Below are positions 8,945 through 16,400 of a DNA stretch of 64,000 nt, piece after piece; the stretch's first letter is position 1, and the number at the start of each line of letters is the position of its first letter. Location: the NCBI GenBank assembly GCA_022792815.1, contig JAAWBS010000051.1:1-64000 (forward strand), read 5' to 3'. Made by a program: the position numbers and the translations under genes. This DNA comes from Hungatella sp. (GTDB lineage: Bacteria > Bacillota > Clostridia > Lachnospirales > Lachnospiraceae). Under the pieces are notes generated by a model. It had not been told where the DNA came from. It searched no databases and saw only the letters and a list, made by a program, of their open reading frames with translations.

Positions 8945-9328
8945 TTATTTCCCGCAGTAAACAACCGCCTCTATTTCAACTAATGCACCCTTGGGCAGTG
9001 CTGCCACTGCAAATGCTGCTCTGGCCGGGCATTCTCCGCTGAAAAATGTAGCATAGACCTCATTCATGGCGCCGAAATCACCGATATTCTGCAAGAGAAC
9101 CGTGGTTTTGACCACATTCTCCATAGACAGACCCTCGCTCTCCAAGATGGCCTTAATGTTGGTCAGGGATTGTCTGGTCTGGCTGGCGATGTCAGCTCCG
9201 GCAAACTCTCCGGTAGCAGGGTCGATGGGAAGCTGGCCTGACACATATACAAAATCTCCTGCCTGAATGGCCTGGGAGTAGGGGCCGATGGCTGCCGGTG
9301 CATGGGGGGTTGCGTATGCTTTTTTCAT
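8945..9328 (-). CDS. ridA: RidA-family enamine/imine deaminase
   Basis: This 127-aa protein belongs to the RidA (YjgF/YER057c/UK114) family, which hydrolyses reactive 2-aminoacrylate and other enamines released by PLP enzymes. Characteristic segments are PAAIGPYSQAI, FVYVSGQLPIDPATGEF, and the C-terminal signature FFSGECPARAAFAVAALPKGALVEIEA, which contains the conserved active-site arginine (P-A-R). The length is standard for the trimeric family. The ATG at 9328 has an AAGGAGA site; the longer in-frame extension to 9394 is not conserved. It heads the minus-strand pair ridA-TSCPD and is divergent from the rfb operon. Confidence 0.95.
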   Translation of the reverse strand: MKKAYATPHAPAAIGPYSQAIQAGDFVYVSGQLPIDPATGEFAGADIASQTRQSLTNIKAILESEGLSMENVVKTTVLLQNIGDFGAMNEVYATFFSGECPARAAFAVAALPKGALVEIEAVVYCGK

Positions 9329-9512
9329 AGGTTGTTCTCCTTCTCGTTGTTTTCTCATAACTTGTATTATACAAAATCCTGTCGGGGATTTCAATTACTT
9401 TGTGGAGGAATCTTGTTTTCCCTCCTGTTCCCTCTCAGCTCTCCTAAAATCCCCACAGATTTACCGTTTTCATCAATAACGGCGATTGATCCTGGAAAAA
9501 TCAAAAAACCCC

Positions 9513-9541
9513 TTGACAGTAACGTTACGTCACCTTATATA
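9513..9541 (+). promoter_or_regulatory. Promoter of the rfbABD operon with central palindrome
   Basis: A consensus TTGACA (9513-9518) is separated by 17 bp from TATATA (9536-9541), which overlaps an alternative TATAAT. The spacer holds the perfect palindrome GTAACGTTAC (9519-9528), a possible repressor site. rfbA starts 33 bp downstream. Confidence 0.7.
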
Positions 9542-9573
9542 ATGGCTCTAAAGTAAAAAATGGAGGACATACT

Positions 9574-10455
9574 ATGAAAGGCATTATTTTAGCAGGAGGC
9601 TCCGGCACAAGGCTCTACCCTCTGACCACGGTGACATCCAAGCAGCTGTTGCCCATCTACGATAAGCCCATGATCTACTATCCCTTATCCGTGCTGATGA
9701 CTGCCGGCATCCGGGAGATTCTCATCATCTCCACTCCGGAGGACACGCCCCGGTTTGAACATCTTCTGGGCAATGGCCATCAGTTCGGCTTAAGCCTCTC
9801 CTACGCAGTCCAGCCCTCCCCCGACGGACTGGCCCAGGCATTTATCATCGGAGCGGACTTTATCGGCGACGACCATGTGGCCATGATCCTGGGAGACAAT
9901 ATCTTTGCGGGGCACGGACTGAAAAAGAGGCTTCTCAGGGCTGCCAACAAGCAGGAGGGAGCCACCGTGTTCGGCTACTACGTGGACGACCCGGAGAGAT
10001 TCGGCATCGTGGAGTTTGACTCCGACGGGCGGGCCGTATCCATCGAGGAAAAACCGCCCCATCCCAAATCCAATTACTGTGTCACAGGCCTTTATTTTTA
10101 TGACAACCGCGTGGTGGAGTACGCAAAGAATCTGTCCCCCTCTCCCAGAGGCGAGCTGGAGATCACGGATTTAAACCGGATCTATCTGGAGAAAGGCAAG
10201 CTGGAGGTGGAACTGCTGGGACAGGGCTTTACCTGGCTTGACACGGGAACCCACGAGTCCCTGGTGGATGCCACCAACTTTGTCCGCACCGTAGAGTCCC
10301 ACCAGCACCGGAAGATCGGCTGCCTGGAGGAGATCGCCTACTTAAACCACTGGATCACCAGAGACCAGCTGCTGGAGAACATCGAACCTCTGAAGAAAAA
10401 TCAATACGGGCAGTATCTTATGGATGTCCTGGCAGGCAAATTCATCGACAATTAG
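9574..10455 (+). CDS. rfbA: Glucose-1-phosphate thymidylyltransferase RfbA
   Basis: This 293-aa nucleotidyltransferase makes dTDP-glucose from dTTP and glucose-1-phosphate, the first step of dTDP-rhamnose synthesis. The nucleotide-binding loop is [11 protein letters not shown] (residues 8-18). [28 protein letters not shown] and [20 protein letters not shown] follow, and the C-terminal region includes [13 protein letters not shown]. Length is exactly typical of RmlA. A TGGAGG site precedes the ATG. It is the first gene of a three-gene operon, 28 bp upstream of rfbB, under the promoter at 9513. Confidence 0.95.
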   Translation: MKGIILAGGSGTRLYPLTTVTSKQLLPIYDKPMIYYPLSVLMTAGIREILIISTPEDTPRFEHLLGNGHQFGLSLSYAVQPSPDGLAQAFIIGADFIGDDHVAMILGDNIFAGHGLKKRLLRAANKQEGATVFGYYVDDPERFGIVEFDSDGRAVSIEEKPPHPKSNYCVTGLYFYDNRVVEYAKNLSPSPRGELEITDLNRIYLEKGKLEVELLGQGFTWLDTGTHESLVDATNFVRTVESHQHRKIGCLEEIAYLNHWITRDQLLENIEPLKKNQYGQYLMDVLAGKFIDN

Positions 10456-10483
10456 CAGTGAACCAAACAGGAGGAATAATTCT

Positions 10484-11509
10484 ATGAAAATTTTAGTCAC
10501 CGGCGGCGCCGGATTCATCGGCGGCAACTTCGTCCATCACATGGTAAACAAGTACCCGGATTACCGGATTGTGAACCTGGATCTGCTGACCTACGCGGGA
10601 AACCTGGAGACCTTAAAGCCTGTGGAGGACAAGCCCAACTACAAGTTCGTCAAAGGCGACATCGCCGACGAGCCCTTTATCATGGACCTGTTTGAGAACG
10701 AGCGCTTTGACGTGGTGGTCAACTTCGCCGCCGAGAGCCATGTGGACCGGTCCATCACGGATCCCGGCATCTTCGTCCAGACCAACGTCATGGGGACCAG
10801 AGTTCTTCTGGACGCGTCGAAGAAATACGGGGTAAAGCGCTATCATCAGGTGTCCACCGACGAGGTCTACGGGGACCTGCCCTTAGACCGGCCGGATCTG
10901 TTCTTCACCGAGGAGACCCCCCTTCACACCTCCAGCCCCTACAGCTCCTCCAAGGCCAGCGCAGACCTGTTTGTCCTGGCCTACTATCGGACCTTCGGCC
11001 TGCCGGTGACCATCTCCCGGTGTTCCAACAACTACGGACCCTATCATTTTCCGGAGAAGCTGATCCCCCTGATCATCAGCCGGGCCCTGGCCGACGAGGA
11101 GCTTCCGGTGTACGGAAAGGGAGAGAACGTCCGCGACTGGCTCCATGTGTCCGACCACTGTGAGGCCATCGACCTGATCATCCACAAGGGACGCGTGGGG
11201 GAAGTCTACAATGTAGGCGGCCACAACGAGCGGACCAACTTGGAGGTGGTAAAGACCATCCTCCGGGCCCTGGACAAGCCGGAGAGCCTTATCCGCTTTG
11301 TCACCGACCGTCCCGGACACGACATGCGCTACGCCATCGACCCCGCCAAGCTGGAGACGGAGCTGGGCTGGAAGCCCCGGTACAACTTTGATACCGGCAT
11401 CGCCCAGACCATCGACTGGTATCTGAACAACCGGGAGTGGTGGGAGCATATTATCTCCGGGGAATACACAGACTATTTTGAAAACATGTATGGAGAGAGA
11501 CTGGAATGA
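10484..11509 (+). CDS. rfbB: dTDP-glucose 4,6-dehydratase RfbB
   Basis: This 341-aa extended short-chain dehydrogenase converts dTDP-glucose to dTDP-4-keto-6-deoxyglucose. The NAD-binding glycine motif is TGGAGFIG (residues 6-13). FAAESHVDRSI and STDEVYGDLPLD follow; the latter carries the Asp-Glu pair that acts in dehydration. The catalytic Y-x-x-x-K is in SPYSSSKASADL. RCSNNYGPYHFPEKLIPL is diagnostic for the family. The ATG at 10484 has a GGAGGA site; an upstream in-frame ATG inside rfbA is rejected. The stop overlaps the rfbD start by four bases (ATGA), indicating translational coupling. Confidence 0.95.
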   Translation: MKILVTGGAGFIGGNFVHHMVNKYPDYRIVNLDLLTYAGNLETLKPVEDKPNYKFVKGDIADEPFIMDLFENERFDVVVNFAAESHVDRSITDPGIFVQTNVMGTRVLLDASKKYGVKRYHQVSTDEVYGDLPLDRPDLFFTEETPLHTSSPYSSSKASADLFVLAYYRTFGLPVTISRCSNNYGPYHFPEKLIPLIISRALADEELPVYGKGENVRDWLHVSDHCEAIDLIIHKGRVGEVYNVGGHNERTNLEVVKTILRALDKPESLIRFVTDRPGHDMRYAIDPAKLETELGWKPRYNFDTGIAQTIDWYLNNREWWEHIISGEYTDYFENMYGERLE

Positions 11510-12357
11510 AGATCTTTGTGACAGGAGTAAAAGGACAGCTGGGCCACGACGTGGTAAATGAGCTGGAAAAGAGAGGCCATCAGGCGGTTGGGGTGGACGT
11601 CGAGGAGATGGACGTCACCGACGAGGCGGCCGTGAGAGACGTGATCACCAGGGCGGCCCCAGACGCGGTGATCCACTGTGCCGCCTACACGGCCGTGGAC
11701 GCGGCGGAGGATCAGGAGGATCTGTGCCGCCAGGTCAACGCCCTTGGAACCCGGTATGTGGCCTCTGTCTGCCGCGACTTAGACTGCAGGCTGATGTATA
11801 TCAGCACCGACTATGTATTTAACGGTCAGGGCACCCGTCCCTGGGAGCCCGACGACGAGAGACAGCCTCTCAACGTCTACGGTCAGACCAAGTACGAGGG
11901 AGAACTCGCGGTGGAGGAGCTTAAGAAATATTTTATCGTCCGCATCGCCTGGGTGTTCGGCGTCAACGGGAAAAATTTCATCAAGACCATGCTGAACCTG
12001 GGACAGACTAAAGACAGCCTGACCGTGGTGGACGACCAGATCGGGTCTCCCACCTACACTCTGGATCTGGCAAGGCTTCTGGTGGACATGATCGAGACGG
12101 ACCGGTACGGGCGGTATCACGCCACCAACGCCGGGCTGTGCAGCTGGTATGAGTTTGCCTGCGAGATCTTCCGGCAGGCCGGCATGAAGGTGAAGGTCAG
12201 CCCGGTGTCCAGCGATCAGTATCCGGCAAAGGCCAAACGTCCGTCCAACAGCCGGATGGATCAGAGGAAGCTTCGCGAGAACGGGTTTGAACCGCTGCCG
12301 CCGTGGCAGGATGCACTGGGAAGGTATCTGAAGGAGATCGGAGCGGGAAAGGGCTGA
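11506..12357 (+). CDS. rfbD: dTDP-4-dehydrorhamnose reductase RfbD
   Basis: This 283-aa NAD(P)H-dependent reductase makes dTDP-L-rhamnose from dTDP-4-keto-L-rhamnose. The cofactor motif is TGVKGQLGHDV (residues 6-16). VIHCAAYTAVDAAE, YISTDYVFNGQG and the catalytic tyrosine-lysine in VYGQTKYEGE follow. The C-terminus has the usual RPSNSRMDQRKL. Its substrate normally comes from RfbC, the 3,5-epimerase. No rfbC is present between rfbB and rfbD or elsewhere in the window, so that step must be encoded elsewhere or the pathway yields another deoxysugar. A strong terminator follows. Confidence 0.95.
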   Translation: MKIFVTGVKGQLGHDVVNELEKRGHQAVGVDVEEMDVTDEAAVRDVITRAAPDAVIHCAAYTAVDAAEDQEDLCRQVNALGTRYVASVCRDLDCRLMYISTDYVFNGQGTRPWEPDDERQPLNVYGQTKYEGELAVEELKKYFIVRIAWVFGVNGKNFIKTMLNLGQTKDSLTVVDDQIGSPTYTLDLARLLVDMIETDRYGRYHATNAGLCSWYEFACEIFRQAGMKVKVSPVSSDQYPAKAKRPSNSRMDQRKLRENGFEPLPPWQDALGRYLKEIGAGKG

Positions 12358-12378
12358 CGGAACGCCCTTCTCATTAAA

Positions 12379-12412
12379 AAACAGGGAATGGCTGCCACGC
12401 CATTCCCTGTTT
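12379..12412 (+). terminator. Terminator of the rfb operon, probably bidirectional
   Basis: A 13-bp perfect stem AAACAGGGAATGG/CCATTCCCTGTTT encloses an 8-base loop, with A's on one side and T's on the other. It lies between the rfbD stop and the convergent AAA-ATPase pseudogene. Confidence 0.85.
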
Positions 12413-12438
12413 CCACCTTCCCGAAATCCAATCATTTC

Positions 12439-13922
12439 CTATCTTTGTTCCTTCTCAAGCCTCTCGATCACGCATTCGTGAAGCTTTTTCCTGGAGTCGT
12501 AATGGATCCCTACCAGAAGGATCTCGCCTGTGTATCCCTCGATCCACGATGCATACCGCTGCTTTTTAATCTGGTTGATGGCTCCTGCTGCCGACTTGTT
12601 CCATTTTAGTTCTACTACCAGGGCCGGCCTGTCCACATTGCGCTTTGGGAGATAGAATTTTCGTCGTTATATTTCAGGATGGAGGCTGTCTCATCATGAA
12701 TTTTGGCCACGCCGTCTGCCACCGCTTTTCCATCAAGTTCCCAGGTACTCCTAAGAAGGCTGGCGGAACTTTGAATTGACTGAACGACTCCGTCCCAGCC
12801 GGGACCTTCCACTACATTCAAAAACTCCTGGGACACTTCCTGATTTGGAATAAAGGTTTCCTCTGTCTCTTCATCAAATGTCAGATATCCCAGGTGAATC
12901 AGAAGGGTGAGGACATCGTCTTTCGTCACAAATGTGGTCATATCATTTTGAAATTTTCGTGGATTGATCTTACAGCGACTATTGCCGAGCATTTCAACCA
13001 CTGCTTCTTTCAGGCCGTCAAAATTCTGCTCAATATATACTTTTAAGGCCTCATAGGTCTCCGTACCGGTCCAGTAGCTTTTGTATTTTTTCCATGTGAT
13101 CGCATCGGCAACGGACTTGGGATTATACATGTGAATTTCGCCCAGCTGATATCCGTCATACCATCTTTGCATTTCTGTATAATCCAACCCTCGGCGGGCG
13201 CACTGCTCCTCCACCTCTTCGCCGGTAAATCCGAAATATTCCCCCATATTTTTGGGATCAATCATAGAATATTCATCAAACATATTGATCGCCGAGTGCT
13301 CTCCGTACTTTTTAATAGGGAGAATTCCTGTCATATATGCCAGCTCTACATATTCTGCACCCTTAAACAGCCCTCTCAGGAAATCGAGATATGTCTTCTG
13401 TATATCCCCGCGTTCTTTTGCAAATCGAAATACACAGTCCCATTCGTCGATAATGAAAATAAATCCCTCTTTCGTGCGTGCGTAAATCCGCCCAAGAACC
13501 CCGGGCAGTCCGTATTGGTCTGCTTCAAAGCAGGAACCGTATTCTTCCTGCAGCTCTCTGATCACCGATTCCTGTATCTTATCAATAAAAATGTCAAGAT
13601 GAGCGTCATCAAACAGGAAGCGCTGTATGTCAAGCCTTATGACGTTGTGCTGATTCAAATGGAGTTTGAATGACTCTTTGCTTTCAATCTTTTTTCCGGC
13701 AAACAGTTCTTTGGAGTCACAGCCTCTTCCATAATATGCCGCCAGCATATCTGCTGCCATGGATTTTCCAAATCGGCGCGGACGGCTGACACAGACATGT
13801 TTCACTCTGGATTTGTTGATCTTTTGATTCAAGAGAGCGATCATCTCTGTCTTATCAATATAGACGTCGTCCGTCACTGCCTGTCGATACGCCTCATTTC
13901 CCGGATTCAGATATAATCCCAT
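12439..13922 (-). pseudogene. AAA-ATPase-like/PD-(D/E)XK nuclease protein, frameshifted
   Basis: The N-terminal 435 codons (13922 down to 12615) encode the AAA-ATPase-like domain family (PF09820 type). Visible parts are GLYLNPGNEAYRQAV, CVSRPRRFGKS as the Walker A equivalent, FIFIIDEWDCVF as Walker B, MTGILPIKKYG, and YDGYQLGEIHMYNPKS. The C-terminal nuclease part continues in another frame (12636 to 12439) with LVVELKWNKSAAGAINQIKKQRY, which holds the E-x-K core of the PD-(D/E)XK fold. At the junction, KYNDENS runs straight into the nuclease core: about 25-35 residues, including the expected first catalytic Asp region, are missing. A non-triplet deletion therefore probably inactivated the gene. 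Members of this family are numerous and variable in gut anaerobes; their role is unknown. Confidence 0.8.
12451..12510 (+). repeat. 60-bp direct repeat, copy 1
   Basis: Near-identical to 13937-13996. It encodes, on the minus strand, the C-terminal IHYDSRKKLHECVIERLEK of the AAA-ATPase family protein. It is a trace of two tandem paralogous genes. Confidence 0.8.
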
Positions 13923-14161
13923 AATCTGCCAACTCCCTTCTCATGCCTCTCGATCACGTATTCATAAAGCTTTTTCCTGGAGTCGTAATGGATCCCCCGA
14001 CAGTCGGAAAATATTTCTGTGACATCCTCCGCCACCATGTGCCCCATGTCTGCCATAAAGACGTCAGGATCCCGCCCTGACTCCACGTCTTTCTCTGCAG
14101 CAATGTCAGAAAAACGAGACATCTCAAAGGCAGTATTTCTCGGATTGACGTAAATACCCAT
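13907..14161 (-). pseudogene. Collapsed remnant of a tandem AAA-ATPase/nuclease paralogue
   Basis: This 84-codon frame joins the first residues of the family (MGIYVNPRNTAFEMSRFSDI) to its last residues (GIHYDSRKKLYEYVIERHEKG), with about 35 unassigned residues between them. The ATPase and most of the nuclease domain are missing. The tail sequence nearly repeats the tail of the neighbouring frameshifted copy. The frame overlaps the start of that copy by 16 bp. It has a normal AAGGAGG site at 14170, so it may still be transcribed and translated as a short product. The likely origin is internal deletion of a tandem paralogue. Confidence 0.65.
13937..13996 (+). repeat. 60-bp direct repeat, copy 2
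   Basis: Near-identical to 12451-12510, with six or so differences. It encodes the C-terminal tail of the collapsed paralogue on the minus strand. Confidence 0.8.
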
Positions 14162-14222
14162 ATGTTTGTCCTCCTTTTGCGGTATCGATACGGCGGCAGG
14201 CTCCTTTCCTCTATCTTACCAC

Positions 14223-14250
14223 AAAAAAACCGGGGCAGAAACCCCCGGTT
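14223..14250 (-). terminator. Terminator at the end of the locus 1 operon
   Basis: On the minus strand AACCGGGG pairs with CCCCGGTT and is followed by seven T's. It begins at the stop codon of the MATE gene, the last gene of the long operon that starts near 24.6 kb. Confidence 0.85.
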
Positions 14251-15578
14251 CATATAAATGCTTTCCCAAGCCACTTTCCGCTCCTCAGCCGCCCCGTAAA
14301 GACCGCAGCCCGAAACGTCCAGTCCAGCCCCATGGCCATCCAGACTCCCAGGACTCCCACGTCCAGAATCTCCCGAAACAGGTAGCTGCATCCCACCCGG
14401 AAGACCCACATGGAGAACACGGAGACATAGAGGATAAAGGTCACGTCGCTGGCGGCGCGGAGCACGCAGGGGACGTTGAAAGCCAGAATCCAGGTCAGGC
14501 CGCAGATGAGGGCGTGGAACCGGATCAGCCGTCCTGCCGTCACGGCGGTCTCCTCGGTCAGGCGGTACAGCCTGGTGATCTCACCGGCCGCTCCCCAGGT
14601 CAGGGCCGACAGACCGGCCGCTATGAGGAAGGATGCCATGAGGATCTTCCTGGCGTACATTTGGGCCTGCTCCTTTTCTCCTGCGCCGATGCACTGGCCC
14701 ACCACCGTGGTCAGCCCCAGGCCGATGGCGTAGGCCGGCATCTGGGTAAAGTCGGCGATGGTCAGGGCCACGGCGTTGGCGGCGATGGCGGAGGTGCCGA
14801 AGGAGGCGACCACCCCCTGGACCAGCAGTTTGCCCACATGGAACACTCCGTCCTCCATGGCCATAGGGACTGCCAGGCGGAGGATGTTCCTTCTCATCAC
14901 CCGGTCTTTCGGCAGGCTTTTCCATTTCCTTATGCTGACCGCATGATTTCCTCCGGCCAGGACTGCCAGAAGGCAGCAGACTCCTGCGGCCTTGGCGCAG
15001 AGAGAGGCGAAACCGGCCCCGAAGACTCCCCACCGGAGGCCGTAGATGAAGATTCCGTTTAAGATCACATTGCCCACACTCATGACCACCGAGCCCAGGA
15101 GAGGGATCCTGGTGCTGCCCATCCCGCGAAACAGGGCGCCGCAGGCATCAAAGATCATGACGCAGGGGTAGGACAGGGCCGCCAGGTAGAAGTAAGTCAC
15201 TCCCTCCGACAGCACGTCCGGCCCGGCCGTGGGGAAGAGGCCGGACAGGACCAGAGGATTGGCCAGACAGCAGACAGCCGCCGCCAGCACCGAGAATCCT
15301 CCGGCCATGAAAAACAGCTGCCGGCCGGCCTGATTGCCGTGGTCTTCCTCCCCTCTGCCCAGATACTGGGTGCAGAGGATCCCTCCGCCCACTGCCAGGG
15401 CGGAGAAGATGCTGTGAAACAGCATGTTGATGGAGTTGACCAGGGAGATCCCCGATATAGCCGTCTCGCCCACCGGGGCCACCATCAGCATGTCCACGAT
15501 GCCGATGGTCCCCAGAAACAACTGCTCTATGATCAGCGGAACCATGAGATCCACCAGTTTTCTGCGCGTGAACATCAT
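14250..15578 (-). CDS. MATE-family efflux transporter
   Basis: This 442-aa protein has about 12 hydrophobic segments and two homologous halves, as in MATE (NorM/DinF-type) cation-coupled exporters. The first half starts RKLVDLMVPLIIEQLFLGTIG and contains GETAISGISLVNSINMLF. Further family-like segments are ACGALFRGMGSTRIPLLGS, ANAVALTIADFTQMPAYAIG and TTVVGQCIGAGEKEQA. The substrate cannot be told from sequence. It begins four bases after the isomerase gene with a GGAGCTG site, so it appears to be the last gene of the pectin operon. Its presence there is unusual: export of a toxic intermediate or a chance addition are both possible. Confidence 0.9.
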   Translation of the reverse strand: MMFTRRKLVDLMVPLIIEQLFLGTIGIVDMLMVAPVGETAISGISLVNSINMLFHSIFSALAVGGGILCTQYLGRGEEDHGNQAGRQLFFMAGGFSVLAAAVCCLANPLVLSGLFPTAGPDVLSEGVTYFYLAALSYPCVMIFDACGALFRGMGSTRIPLLGSVVMSVGNVILNGIFIYGLRWGVFGAGFASLCAKAAGVCCLLAVLAGGNHAVSIRKWKSLPKDRVMRRNILRLAVPMAMEDGVFHVGKLLVQGVVASFGTSAIAANAVALTIADFTQMPAYAIGLGLTTVVGQCIGAGEKEQAQMYARKILMASFLIAAGLSALTWGAAGEITRLYRLTEETAVTAGRLIRFHALICGLTWILAFNVPCVLRAASDVTFILYVSVFSMWVFRVGCSYLFREILDVGVLGVWMAMGLDWTFRAAVFTGRLRSGKWLGKAFI

Positions 15579-15581
15579 AAC

Positions 15582-16400
15582 TTATGTCAGCTCCTCCAGG
15601 ATTCCGGACAGGAAGGCAAGGCTCCTTCTGGCAGACTCCCTCTCGTCGGGGAGGCAGTTGGTCTCTAAGGCCAGAGCCCCCTCATAGCCGATGTCCTTTA
15701 AGGCCTGAAGGGTCTCCCGGAAATCGTAGTGGCCGTGGCCGGGATACCACCGGTCATTGTCCGCCACATGGACATGGCTCACATATCCTTTGGCGGACCG
15801 GATGGCCTCTCCGATGTCCGCCTCCTCGATGTTCATGTGAACCGTGTCCAGGTGCAGGCCGATGCGCCGGAAGGAGTTGGCCTTCAAAAACGCCACCCCC
15901 TCCTCAATCCGGGTCAGGAAGTCGCTCTCAAACCGGTTCATCAGCTCAAAGCCCAGCTTCACGTCGTGGCTCACCGCCAGCTCATCCAGGCGGTGGAGGC
16001 TGTCGGTAAGATACTTTTTAAAGTCTTCCAGGTTTCCGTCACAGTCCGAGACCCTTCCCGCCACCAGCCCCAGGATCACCAGAGCGTGGTCCGGCTCCGC
16101 GGTAATCATGTGCTGTTCCAGATGGCGCACGGCCGCCTTCCTCACCGCCGGATCCCCTGCTCCCAGGCTGTAGTGAAGCCGCTCATAGACAGAGCCGGTG
16201 CCGATGGAGGTCAGGACCATGGAATGGGCCTTTAAAAGGTCCCACAGTTCCTTCCGGTCGATCTCGGCGGAGTCAAAGATATGCATCTCCACGCCCCGAT
16301 ACCCGTCCTCCGCCATCTGAGGGATCGTGGTCCCATAAGGTCCGTGATATACCAGAAAGGTGCTTCCCGTAGTCAGCGTGCCTGTGGTTGCTATGATCAT
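15582..16400 (-). CDS. Sugar phosphate isomerase/epimerase-like TIM-barrel protein
   Basis: This 272-aa protein belongs to the xylose isomerase-like TIM-barrel superfamily (AP_endonuc_2). Supporting segments are GPYGTTIPQMAEDGYRGVEMHIFDSAEIDRKEL, KLGFELMNRFESDFL with a likely metal-binding Glu, IGLHLDTVHMNIEEAD with the His/Asp ligand pair, VHVADNDRWYPGHGHYDFRE, and GYEGALALETNCL. The Glu-Asp-His-Glu pattern fits a divalent-metal sugar isomerase or epimerase. The ATG overlaps the end of the GH28 gene by four bases, so it most likely acts on the sugar released there, such as galacturonate, rhamnose or a derivative. The exact reaction is not determinable. Confidence 0.8.
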   Translation of the reverse strand: MIIATTGTLTTGSTFLVYHGPYGTTIPQMAEDGYRGVEMHIFDSAEIDRKELWDLLKAHSMVLTSIGTGSVYERLHYSLGAGDPAVRKAAVRHLEQHMITAEPDHALVILGLVAGRVSDCDGNLEDFKKYLTDSLHRLDELAVSHDVKLGFELMNRFESDFLTRIEEGVAFLKANSFRRIGLHLDTVHMNIEEADIGEAIRSAKGYVSHVHVADNDRWYPGHGHYDFRETLQALKDIGYEGALALETNCLPDERESARRSLAFLSGILEELT

